A stretch of DNA of 24,128 nucleotides from an uncultured Pseudomonadota bacterium (lineage in GTDB: Bacteria; Bdellovibrionota_B; Oligoflexia; Oligoflexales; Bog-1112), in the NCBI GenBank assembly GCA_937896265.1, contig CALBMD010000175.1:1-24128 (forward strand), read 5' to 3'. How positions within the stretch are numbered: the stretch's first letter is position 1; the number at the start of each line of letters is the position of its first letter. Positions 6,221 to 14,044 of the stretch are shown here, piece by piece. A program made the position numbers and the translations under genes. A model generated the notes under the pieces. It did no database searches, was not told the origin of the DNA, and saw only the letters and a list, made by a program, of their open reading frames with translations.

Positions 6221-8490
6221 GCAACTAGATTTTTATGATTTACAATCTGTTGAGCATCACGGGGATTAGCTTTTGTTTCCTGAAATATCATTTCGTTGAT
6301 TTCAAGCAATCGAACTGCTCCTTGACTGCTTAATTGGCGAATTTTGCTAAGTACGATCATCTCAACTAATCGATAGGTACTTTCATCAACACCACTGGTG
6401 TTTTGTAGCTCTTCTAACCAACTATTTCGCAGCTCTTCTGGTGCTTTGGATAAGATTAGATGGCGAATGTGATCTGGACAACCTAGTAAGAAAATTAATA
6501 GATCAGATCTATCCATGGCAAATACGATTTCCAAAAGATGACCATCTTTGAGATATGGAAGTATTTCGATTGTGACAAGCTTTAATTTGAGAGTTCTAGC
6601 TGCTTCGGCATTATTATCGCTGAGATTTTTCATAAGCTGTCTTTGCTCTTTGAGCGTTGATCTCTCAAGTAGCTCTAAGAGTATATCGCTTGATCGCAGA
6701 CTTTGAGTATCAAATTCTGGTTTAGACTTTACTTTGCGTGTTAACGCAGCGGCAACATTAAATAAATATTCTTTAGGTATTGCTTCTACACGTGATAGTT
6801 CACGCATCAAATCTATTTTAGCTTGACCTTCAAAGAGTTCAAAGACATTGCGTCTTCTTTTTGGGCTGAGTTGAGTGAGTACAATACTTTGTACTTTAGG
6901 TGTTTCGTCGCTTACTAGCTGATAAACTTGGTTCGGGTCAAGGACATTTAGAAAGTCAAACTGATTGAGCGTCTGGCGAGCCAGCACTTTGATTTCGCCA
7001 GCAACAACTTTTGTCTTCAAAGCGTTTAGTAGAGTCAACTCTTCGTCTGTAGAAAAATTGAAGCCTGATTTATGATAATATTCGCTTAAGTCGTAAAGAT
7101 TTCTCTGTAAGGCAGGATCATTTAGCAGTTCAAATACAATCATCTTGCCAAAGATATGAACGTATTTTGCAGTCTCTTCGACTCCTTCTTCTTGTAAGAA
7201 GCGAGTAAAGGTTTCTTGCGCTACTTTTGGCACATTTACGAAGATATCTGTTATTTCTTTTTTGAGATCTTTGATAGCTAGTTTTTTGCTTATCAGATCC
7301 TTATTATTGATGACGGAAGTCAGGGTCTTTTCTTCTGTTGTTTCGATACCCTCGGAAGCTTCAACTTCTTTTCTTGGTTTTGTTTGGTTAATTAGAATTT
7401 TTGCGTCTTTTTGCGCTTGCGATATCTTGAGAAAGACAATTGCAAAGATAAATATGAGACCAAGAAATATGCTAAGGTAGATAAATATTTTATGAGATGA
7501 TTCGTCATCAGAGGTATCTTTTTGTTCAGAATTTTGTACTTTTGAATGATCCTCTTTAGAAGAAGTAGCAGAACTATTTTGACTAGATGAGCTATTAGAT
7601 GAAGTTGTAGAAATTATTTCTTTTGTGCCGGCTAGTTCTTTAAATAGTGTTAGAGTGCGTCGTAGTTTTTCAAGGCCATAAGGATCTTTTGATTCTTCTT
7701 GTAGCTTTTCTTTTTTTTCTGCGTAGGATTCAGGAAAATTTACGATATTGATATTAAAGCTTATAGGGCGGACAAATTTAGTTTTTGAACGCATAAGTTC
7801 AAGAATATTTTCTCGATCTTTTTCTGGAATTTTTTCATCAATAGAAAGATCAATATCAATATTATTAATCTTAAGGTAAGAGTGTCCTGTTTCGCCTCGA
7901 AGAAGAGACAAGGGATCTGTAGTTTCGGCGTCATCAGGTGTAATCAAAGACCCATCAATAAGAATATTGGATAAAATACAGTTATCAGGGCAATATTTTT
8001 GAATCACGCTCTTAAGCATTGCGCTTAAATCTGATTTTAATTTGTTTTGTAAAACCTCAATGACAGATGCTGATTCATCAACATTTGGTAAATCAACAGA
8101 TAACCATCTAATTTCATGACTATTAGATAAGTTACGTAAGCTATTGCTGATTAAAATCTCAAGCTTTTGTCTATTTTGCTTAGTTTGGCGATTATCAATC
8201 TGAATTTGCAGATAGATTTTATCCGCACTATAGGAACGAGCATTGGCGAGCTCACCAACGCCTTCAAAGCCAAGATTATCAAGTTCTGAAATTCTTTCAA
8301 TGATGGTGACAGAGACATCCACTAGTTGACAGGAATCAGAGCAGTATTTGCTCAAAATAGCGTTAGTTTTGGAATTAACTTGGTTTTTCGTCTCTTCTTC
8401 GACCCTTTCCCTTGATATGGGACTAGCTAAGAGTGTGGCATGAAAAACGTGCCAAAAAAGCAAAATAGATAGATTGTGATAAATCTTCAC
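6217..8490 (-). CDS. FliF/FliG-like hybrid membrane protein (periplasmic FliF-like modules + membrane helix + FliG)
   Basis: The 757-residue protein starts with a hydrophobic export or anchor segment (about 3-23). The outside part has two similar modules. Each begins with KYC-x3-CxL (Cys50/54 and Cys167/171) and ends in a strand-helix-strand unit; the second (about 207-254, with IDEKIPEKDRENILEL and INIVNFPE) resembles the last periplasmic domain of FliF. A Ser-rich linker (295-330) and a membrane helix (335-355) follow. The cytoplasmic part begins with a stretch like the FliF tail joined to FliG-N (about 410-500). It then aligns with FliG: FDFLNVLDPNQVYQLVSDE (511-529, middle domain; the EHPQ motif reads ETPK) and the C-terminal domain 640-725. 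FliF's first two ring modules are missing. The start is GTG with GGAG seven bases upstream. Family assignment of the FliG part is firm; function is not known. Confidence 0.8.
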   Translation of the reverse strand: MKIYHNLSILLFWHVFHATLLASPISRERVEEETKNQVNSKTNAILSKYCSDSCQLVDVSVTIIERISELDNLGFEGVGELANARSYSADKIYLQIQIDNRQTKQNRQKLEILISNSLRNLSNSHEIRWLSVDLPNVDESASVIEVLQNKLKSDLSAMLKSVIQKYCPDNCILSNILIDGSLITPDDAETTDPLSLLRGETGHSYLKINNIDIDLSIDEKIPEKDRENILELMRSKTKFVRPISFNINIVNFPESYAEKKEKLQEESKDPYGLEKLRRTLTLFKELAGTKEIISTTSSNSSSSQNSSATSSKEDHSKVQNSEQKDTSDDESSHKIFIYLSIFLGLIFIFAIVFLKISQAQKDAKILINQTKPRKEVEASEGIETTEEKTLTSVINNKDLISKKLAIKDLKKEITDIFVNVPKVAQETFTRFLQEEGVEETAKYVHIFGKMIVFELLNDPALQRNLYDLSEYYHKSGFNFSTDEELTLLNALKTKVVAGEIKVLARQTLNQFDFLNVLDPNQVYQLVSDETPKVQSIVLTQLSPKRRRNVFELFEGQAKIDLMRELSRVEAIPKEYLFNVAAALTRKVKSKPEFDTQSLRSSDILLELLERSTLKEQRQLMKNLSDNNAEAARTLKLKLVTIEILPYLKDGHLLEIVFAMDRSDLLIFLLGCPDHIRHLILSKAPEELRNSWLEELQNTSGVDESTYRLVEMIVLSKIRQLSSQGAVRLLEINEMIFQETKANPRDAQQIVNHKNLVA

Positions 8491-8499
8491 TTCATTACT

Positions 8500-8534
8500 C
8501 CAAGTCTAGATAGTCATTCCCCATCTAGACTTGG
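8500..8534 (-). promoter_or_regulatory. Perfect 12-bp inverted repeat that covers the edge of the FliF/FliG-like gene's ribosome-binding site
   Basis: The arms CCAAGTCTAGAT (8500-8511) and ATCTAGACTTGG (8523-8534) are exact reverse complements with an 11-base loop. On the minus-strand mRNA, the last two bases of the 3' arm (GG, 8501-8500) are the first two bases of the GGAG ribosome-binding site for the GTG at 8490. No T-run follows, so an ordinary terminator is unlikely. It could mask the ribosome-binding site, stabilise a processed end between the two genes, or be a protein-binding operator. Confidence 0.6.
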
Positions 8535-8586
8535 TAATAATCGGCTTGTTTCTTCAAAATTTTGGTAGGTAAAAATGTTTCAGTTA

Positions 8587-9573
8587 TTAAAATAGGCTTT
8601 CGATGGTTTTGCTTAGGTCTTCTTCATCGGTAGAGTGCTGAAATATTCCATTAATATAAATAGCGGGAGTGCCAGTCACTCCAATCCGGCGCGCTTCGTT
8701 TTGGCCAAGTTTTACCTTTTCTTTGGTAGCGCTATGGCTATAGCAGGAATTAAATTGATTTAAATCTAGTTTTAAATCTTTGGCAAAAGTTTCTGGCGAT
8801 TTATCGTCAAAATTGCCATTTGCTTTGAAAGCTAGAGTGTAGTAATCCCAGAATTTATTTTGCTGATTAGAGCATACGCCGCCTGCAGAAATTTTTGATG
8901 AAAGGTCAGAAAGAGGAAAATCGATGTAAGTAAATTCGACTTTATTTTTATATTTTTCGACAATTTTTTCCATTGTAGAAAAAGTTTTTATGCAGTGAGG
9001 ACAACGGTAGTCAGCAAATTCAATGACTTTGATTTTTGAATTGATAGCTCCTCTTTTTGGAAACTCAGAGACTTTAATATCAATGCTAATAGGCATTGGT
9101 GCTTTCAGATTGTCTTTATAATCACCGTTTTTTCGCATTTTGTCGAAAAATATGTTTGCTGCTTTTTCTTCTTCAATTCGTGTTAAAAAGCCAATAATTT
9201 CGCCTTTTATAGATTCGAAACTGCGGCCACCGAGCTTAGCTTTGTTTTCTTCAAACCATTCTTTGGCTTTTTTTTCACCAACTAAAGAGCTTTTGAAAAA
9301 TTCTCGTCGTATAGCTTCTGGCGTTGAATTTTTGTTTTTTGCTTCGTCTTGTAGATGCATTTCTAGAAATATTTCTTGGTATATTTGTGAAGTACTTAAG
9401 TAATATTGCCTCTCAGCCTCAAATATTTTTTGGCTATAGGCTGGGCTAATTTCAGATTTAAATATTGGCTTGCCTTTGCGATAGAACAACACGCCTTTAT
9501 CTTCAGCAAGTCCCGTTTGCATCATAAAAACAAAGGTAGAAAGCATCACACTTGTCAAAAGTTTGTTGTTCAT
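8587..9573 (-). CDS. Exported DsbA/thioredoxin-fold disulfide oxidoreductase with helical N-terminal domain
   Basis: The 328-residue protein has a signal peptide ending near LA-E (residues 22-24). Residues about 45-150 are helical and rich in Glu and Lys, like the SurA-type helical region often placed before exported thioredoxin folds. The thioredoxin-like domain starts near 175 (IKVIEFADYRCPHC) with active site CPHC (Cys191/Cys194), the DsbA dipeptide Pro-His. The cis-proline loop is present in VTGTPAIYING. Two more cysteines (in GGVCSN and NSCYSH) lie in the inserted helical part, as in many DsbA-family proteins. The ATG has GAGGA upstream. It lies 96 bases before the FliF/FliG-like gene on the same strand; a shared transcript is likely, and that protein's outside Cys pairs are natural candidate substrates (inference). 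Confidence 0.85.
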   Translation of the reverse strand: MNNKLLTSVMLSTFVFMMQTGLAEDKGVLFYRKGKPIFKSEISPAYSQKIFEAERQYYLSTSQIYQEIFLEMHLQDEAKNKNSTPEAIRREFFKSSLVGEKKAKEWFEENKAKLGGRSFESIKGEIIGFLTRIEEEKAANIFFDKMRKNGDYKDNLKAPMPISIDIKVSEFPKRGAINSKIKVIEFADYRCPHCIKTFSTMEKIVEKYKNKVEFTYIDFPLSDLSSKISAGGVCSNQQNKFWDYYTLAFKANGNFDDKSPETFAKDLKLDLNQFNSCYSHSATKEKVKLGQNEARRIGVTGTPAIYINGIFQHSTDEEDLSKTIESLF

Positions 9574-9652
9574 CGATTCCTCGGTGTCAATTGTTAGAAA
9601 GGATTAAACATAACGATGCTAGCATAAAACTACTGCGATGAATAGTTTTTGG

Positions 9653-10654
9653 CTACAAATGAAAGCGGGGCTTTCTGTATGGTGCTAGAGCCAAAAGCAA
9701 ATCATGAAACCCTTGATTTATAGGGGCTTTAAAAGACATAATTTTTCCATGGGTGGGGTGGAAGAACTTTATTCTTCTAGCATGAAGCACTTGTCCTCTG
9801 AGGTTTGCAATAATTTGTTTGATTTCACTTGGTATCTTCAATGGTTTTGTTTTTAAAAAATAAAGTTGATCGCCAATAATTGGCAGATGTAACGCTTTGG
9901 CATGTACCCGAATTTGATGTGTTCGTCCTGTTTTGATAAAAACTTTAGCTAAGCTAAAGCAAGGATCATAAGTAGCGATTCTTTGAAAAGTACTAATAGC
10001 TAGCCGTGATCTAGTCTCTTTTAAGCTTGTTGGATCTGATGTTGAGGCGAATTTTTTCCTGTGCTTAGGATCCCGGTAGAGATAACTCTCACAGAAAATT
10101 TCTGAATCAGGCATTATTCCACATAAAAGCGCCAAATATTCTTTCTCAACTTGCCTTTGGCGAAAGATATTCTGCATGGCAATATGAGTAGGGTCATTTT
10201 TTGCACAAATGAGAACACCTGAGGTGAATTGATCTAAGCGATGAACAATCCCCTGACGTGTAGGATCGCCTAAACCTGAACTTAACTTAGTAGCTTGTTT
10301 CCTCAAACAATCTACTAATGTAATCTCACAAGAAAGAGAGTTGCCAGCATGCACTTTAAGTCCAGAGGGCTTGTTAACAACTAAGATATCATCATCTTCA
10401 TATAAGATTGGAATATCAGGTAGCTCAAGGTCTGTGTTTTTGGCTTCTGGTAAAAGGGTGATTTGATCGCCGAGCTTGGGCTTTGTCTTGGAGTTTATAG
10501 ATTGACCATTGATCGTAATGCTATTTTTTACTAGAAGTTGCTGCACTCTTGAGCGGCTAAGCTGGAGCATTTGAGCAAGCCAAACATCAAGTCTCTTAGG
10601 ATTTGTCGGTAATTGGGTAACAACTTGAATTAATGATTTTTTTGATTCAACCAA
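9653..10654 (-). CDS. RluC/RluD-family 23S rRNA pseudouridine synthase
   Basis: The enzyme converts uridine to pseudouridine in structured RNA, most likely 23S rRNA. An S4 RNA-binding domain (about residues 18-75, KRLDVWLAQML-QLSRSRVQQLL) precedes the catalytic domain. The signature GIVHRLDQFTSG carries the catalytic aspartate (Asp141), and the KTGRTHQIRVHA and LHA-RRIKFFHP stretches are typical of the RluC/D group. The 333-residue length is normal. It probably starts at TTG 10654, inside the end of the preceding J-domain/HTH gene (25-base overlap), so translation is likely coupled; no in-frame ATG occurs before the S4 domain. The exact target uridines cannot be told from the sequence. Confidence 0.92.
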   Translation of the reverse strand: MVESKKSLIQVVTQLPTNPKRLDVWLAQMLQLSRSRVQQLLVKNSITINGQSINSKTKPKLGDQITLLPEAKNTDLELPDIPILYEDDDILVVNKPSGLKVHAGNSLSCEITLVDCLRKQATKLSSGLGDPTRQGIVHRLDQFTSGVLICAKNDPTHIAMQNIFRQRQVEKEYLALLCGIMPDSEIFCESYLYRDPKHRKKFASTSDPTSLKETRSRLAISTFQRIATYDPCFSLAKVFIKTGRTHQIRVHAKALHLPIIGDQLYFLKTKPLKIPSEIKQIIANLRGQVLHARRIKFFHPTHGKIMSFKAPINQGFHDLLLALAPYRKPRFHL

Positions 10655-11283
10655 GCGCTAAAGTTCCCTATATAAGCATCGGTAAGCCGCTGCCTGTCTG
10701 GCGCTCCCAGGAAGGTAAGGTAGCTTGTTACAAAGCCTTTAACATAAACAGGCTGGGGAAGAAAATCAAATCGATTTTGTTCGATATATTCGATATAGGT
10801 GACAGAGATTTTAATATTTTCTTGGATTTCATGAGGAGAAATTTGGCATAGTTCACGCAGTCTTTTAAAAAGATCACCATCAATTTTTTCCGTCTTGCTG
10901 ATCAAATCTTGCATTTTTTTACTAAGTTCTGGATCTTTTGTTTTAATGCCATTTGCGATAAGGGGGGTCTTTATTTTTTGAGCAATTGAAGTTGGTATAA
11001 AATCATTATTTGCATAATCTGTTATAATAAAAGATTCTGACACTTCTGATTTTTTCTTTGTTTGGCAAAGCCTTTTATAGGCAGCATCTAGATCTCTTAG
11101 AGTAGCGGTTAGATAATTTTCATCAGCTAAAGAGTAGAGAGCTTGATTTCCGATCGAGAAAGTATTCTTCAATTTGAAATAGGCTTCTTTAATTTCTTGA
11201 TCAGATGCATCTGTAGGCAATCCTAAAATATTGTAGCAATCTTGCAGCGATTTTTCAGTGTTCTGACTTGGGTTCATTTTCAC
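10630..11283 (-). CDS. Degenerate J-domain fused to a RodZ-type helix-turn-helix
   Basis: Two domains are visible in 217 residues. Residues 14-72 (CYNILGLPTDASDQEIKEAY, then DLDAAYKRL) follow the helix pattern of a DnaJ J-domain, but the HPD tripeptide needed to stimulate Hsp70 is missing. Residues about 136-192 match the HTH_25 domain of RodZ closely: GDLFKRLRELCQISPHEI, then YIEYIEQNRFDFLPQPVYVKGF. RodZ's membrane helix and outside domain are absent, so the protein should be soluble. It is the middle gene of an operon between a MinD-like ATPase (17 bases upstream) and the pseudouridine synthase. The context suggests a cytoplasmic partner of the ATPase, for example in polar placement of a machine; this role is inferred. 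Confidence 0.82.
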   Translation of the reverse strand: MKMNPSQNTEKSLQDCYNILGLPTDASDQEIKEAYFKLKNTFSIGNQALYSLADENYLTATLRDLDAAYKRLCQTKKKSEVSESFIITDYANNDFIPTSIAQKIKTPLIANGIKTKDPELSKKMQDLISKTEKIDGDLFKRLRELCQISPHEIQENIKISVTYIEYIEQNRFDFLPQPVYVKGFVTSYLTFLGAPDRQRLTDAYIGNFSAWLNQKNH

Positions 11284-11300
11284 CCTGCCTTATGATTAGA

Positions 11301-12413
11301 TCAAAGATACCCCAAACTTTTGAGGATTCTTGAAGTTACCTCAGTTATTTTCTTAGATAAGATGCAGTGAGGAAAATCAGCAACTAATAACCTGCGATTT
11401 CTAAGAGACTTCCAAGCCGCATCGTCATAATTAAGGTAGCCAAGAAATCGTGTTTCATAACCAAAGTAGCTGCGGCTAATTGTTTGCATTGATTCGCCGA
11501 TGTCAATATCGCGCTGAGATCTTATTTGATTGATAACAAAACCGATTTGTCGCCCTTTGAGAGCTTTGAATATTTGCTTGGATAAATCACTATACTCGCC
11601 ACCGAGAGATTTGAGTCTGCTAAGATGGCTACCTGCATGCATCGTTGATGCATATGGGTTAAATATAAGTTCTTTTACTTCGTCGGCAGCAGCGCAGGCA
11701 TTGCTAGAAATTCCAACATTTTCTATGATCCGCCAAAGAGAGGCCTTTAAAAAGGAGTAGGCATTTTCAATAGACGTGGGTTCTGGTACAACTGTGACAA
11801 TCCCTAGATGAGCACTAACAAAAAAATCGATAGTATGTCGGTGAGTACCAGCACCTAGATCGATGATTACAAAATCAAAACCTTGTTTGATTTGAGAGTT
11901 TAAAAGGCTAGTCCATAAATTTGAAAAGGCTGATGTGCTAAAGTCAGTTGTATCAGACCAGGCTTCGTCTTTGCCTCCAGCAAGAAGATAGACATTTTTC
12001 ATGCTGGTTTGACCAAGCACTTCTTCAAAAGTACATTGCTGAAAAAGAACATAGTCGGCGAGTGTTTTTTGAGGAACAGGCAAGCCAAAATGGGTATGAA
12101 GGTTAGCACTGCCAATATCAAGATCAACTAAAAGAACAGAAAAGCCAACTTGTCCCAGCCTCGCGGCGAGGTTAGCGCTAAGAATGCTTTTTCCTACGCC
12201 GCCTTTACCGCCGCCTACTGCTAATATTGTTGGGATTTGTTCTCTAGGGGGAATATTAAGCAGAGCATGAGCTGGCAGGCCAGCTAGCCAAGCTTCATGA
12301 TTGTTTGTGAGAAAAGCCGATTTTTCACGTAATGCCACACTTTTATTGTCTTGATAGTATGGTTCGTCGTGGCGACCTACTCCGTTTCGTGGCTGAAGAT
12401 TAGGTAAATACAT
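11301..12413 (-). CDS. MinD/ParA/FlhG-like positioning ATPase
   Basis: The 370-residue protein has a deviant Walker A motif typical of the MinD/ParA/FlhG group, GGGKGGVGKSILSANLA (about residues 67-83, with the signature lysine Lys70 in KGGVGKS). The second motif is LLVDLDIGSANLHTHFG (94-110), and a Walker B-like strand is DFVIIDLGAGTHRHT. An N-terminal extension of about 58 residues precedes the ATPase domain. The C terminus contains no clear MinD-type amphipathic membrane helix. Such ATPases oscillate or form gradients to place division, flagellar or pilus machines, or sort cargo. I cannot say which. It begins the operon with the J-domain/HTH protein and the pseudouridine synthase, and diverges from the transhydrogenase gene. 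Confidence 0.88.
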   Translation of the reverse strand: MYLPNLQPRNGVGRHDEPYYQDNKSVALREKSAFLTNNHEAWLAGLPAHALLNIPPREQIPTILAVGGGKGGVGKSILSANLAARLGQVGFSVLLVDLDIGSANLHTHFGLPVPQKTLADYVLFQQCTFEEVLGQTSMKNVYLLAGGKDEAWSDTTDFSTSAFSNLWTSLLNSQIKQGFDFVIIDLGAGTHRHTIDFFVSAHLGIVTVVPEPTSIENAYSFLKASLWRIIENVGISSNACAAADEVKELIFNPYASTMHAGSHLSRLKSLGGEYSDLSKQIFKALKGRQIGFVINQIRSQRDIDIGESMQTISRSYFGYETRFLGYLNYDDAAWKSLRNRRLLVADFPHCILSKKITEVTSRILKSLGYL

Positions 12414-12461
12414 AGGTATTTTGGCATCACCCTAAAAAAAGTCTTAAATGCATTAACTAGT

Positions 12462-12522
12462 TTATTTCAATAATAACAAATAATCTTAATATTTGGAATC
12501 CAGCTAAGGTTTGTTGAAATAA
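12462..12522. promoter_or_regulatory. Operator-like inverted repeat in the divergent MinD-like/sthA promoter region
   Basis: The arms TTATTTCAATAA (12462-12473) and TTGTTGAAATAA (12511-12522) are reverse complements except for one base, 37 bases apart. The right arm overlaps the region where an sthA promoter with an AT-rich -10 (near 12530) would lie, and the left arm lies upstream of the MinD-like gene. A dimeric repressor or activator could bind both. The region is very AT-rich, so chance similarity is possible. Confidence 0.35.
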
Positions 12523-12569
12523 GTTCGATATATAAGGCACAGGGTTTTATTTATGAAAGACTGACAACA

Positions 12570-14042
12570 ATGGCGTCTGTGCAAGATGGTGCTTCTAAAA
12601 AGGGCTCAAAGGAAGTAAGCAAGAGCTTTGATTTCGTTGTAATCGGCAGCGGACCAGCTGGTATCCATGCTGCTGTGCAGGCCGCAAAACTAAAAAAGAA
12701 AGTTTGCATTATTGAAAAACGTCCCGATAGAATCGGAGGATGTTGGATTCATACAGGAACACTGCCGTCCAAGACTCTTAGAGAGAGTCTAGCAACCATT
12801 CAAAGTATTCATAACCATGTAGGTGATGCTTGGGTTAATCGTATTATTGATGACCTTCATACCGGCAAGCTTTTTAGTCGAGCCAATAAAGTGTCTATGC
12901 AAGAAGAGGTGTTGGTACGTAAGCATTTAGAAAATAATAATATTGAGATTATTTCTGGTTATGCCTTATTAGAGAATCAATTTGCTGTGCGAGTTATTGG
13001 CATAGATCGAGAGCCTTTTACAATTACCGCTGAAAATATTCTTATTGCAACTGGATCTCAGCCGCGAAGACCAACAAATATCCCTTTTGATGGCTGGCGG
13101 GTTGTTGATTCGGATGAAATATTTTCTCTTGAACGCGTACCTCGGACCCTGCTCATTTATGGAGCAGGTGTTATTGGTTGTGAATATGCATGTATTTTTC
13201 GAGCTCTTGGCGTTGATGTAACCATTGCAGACTCAAGATCGCGTATCTTGCAGTATTTGGATTCAGAAGTAGGTGCTGAGTTGCAACGTTCTATGGAAGC
13301 TCTTGGGGTGAAATTTGTACTTGGAGAGAACCTGGAGCAGATTAAAGTTAAAGGCCCTATTGTTGAATCAAAGATAGGTGAACAGACTTTTGAAAATGAT
13401 GTCTTGTTCTATGCTGCTGGACGTGATTCTTGTACGGATCGTATTGGCTTGGAGCGTCTTGGTATTGCAGTCAATGATCGAGGTGCTATCGTTGTTAATG
13501 AGAATTTTCAAACATCAATTAGTAATATTTATGCTGCAGGTGATGCTATTGGTGCGCCGGCTTTGGCTTCAACATCATCTCACCAAGGAAGACATGTAGC
13601 TTGCCATGCTTTTGGTGCTTCCTTGGGTGATTTCCCAACGGTATTTCCAGTTGGAGTTTATACTATTCCAGAGCTATCCATGGTAGGAAAAACAGAAGAA
13701 CAACTAAAAGAAGAAGGTGTGGAATATGTGGTTGGAAGAGCCACATATAATGAAATTGCCCGCGGTTATATAAGAGGCGATAGCCATGGTCTTTTGAAAA
13801 TTTTAGTTCATGCTCGTACTCATAAGCTTTTAGGTATTCATATTGTAGGTGATGATGCTTGCAATTTAGTTCATATCGGAGTAGCGATTATGCTTTCTGG
13901 CGGGGTAGCGCAAGATCTGGTTAATAAAATTATATTCAATTATCCGACCTTAGCAGAAGGATATCGTATTGCTGGCTTTAATGCTTTAAATAAACTTTTT
14001 CCTGATGGCATTATTCGGCATCCACCGCAAACTGAAGAGTAA
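12570..14042 (+). CDS. sthA: Soluble (Si-specific) pyridine nucleotide transhydrogenase-like flavoprotein
   Basis: The protein moves reducing equivalents between NADPH and NAD+ if it is a true SthA. It has the two Rossmann motifs: VVIGSGPAGIHAA for FAD (about residues 23-35) and LIYGAGVIGCEYA for NAD(P) (about 192-204). The FAD-binding region ends in the GD-motif IYAAGDAIG. The usual CxxxxC redox pair of lipoamide dehydrogenases is not present; GGCWIHTGTLPSK replaces it, which matches the SthA pattern GGxxxHxGTxPSK. The C terminus has FNYPTLAEGYRIAGFNALN, where SthA proteins carry YPTLAE instead of the catalytic HPT motif of disulfide reductases. Length 490 residues is slightly above the usual 465 because of about 18 extra N-terminal residues. 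The ATG lacks a strong ribosome-binding site. Confidence 0.9.
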   Translation: MASVQDGASKKGSKEVSKSFDFVVIGSGPAGIHAAVQAAKLKKKVCIIEKRPDRIGGCWIHTGTLPSKTLRESLATIQSIHNHVGDAWVNRIIDDLHTGKLFSRANKVSMQEEVLVRKHLENNNIEIISGYALLENQFAVRVIGIDREPFTITAENILIATGSQPRRPTNIPFDGWRVVDSDEIFSLERVPRTLLIYGAGVIGCEYACIFRALGVDVTIADSRSRILQYLDSEVGAELQRSMEALGVKFVLGENLEQIKVKGPIVESKIGEQTFENDVLFYAAGRDSCTDRIGLERLGIAVNDRGAIVVNENFQTSISNIYAAGDAIGAPALASTSSHQGRHVACHAFGASLGDFPTVFPVGVYTIPELSMVGKTEEQLKEEGVEYVVGRATYNEIARGYIRGDSHGLLKILVHARTHKLLGIHIVGDDACNLVHIGVAIMLSGGVAQDLVNKIIFNYPTLAEGYRIAGFNALNKLFPDGIIRHPPQTEE

Positions 14043-14044
14043 AA

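Noticed and set aside
8500..8534. The 12-bp palindrome as a Rho-independent terminator of the DsbA-like gene.
   Set aside because: No T-run follows the stem on the minus strand, and the 3' arm runs into the next gene's ribosome-binding site.
12570..14042. Dihydrolipoamide dehydrogenase or glutathione/mercury reductase.
   Set aside because: The CxxxxC redox pair and the C-terminal HPT-x-x-E catalytic motif are missing; the SthA-type FNYPTLAE is present instead.
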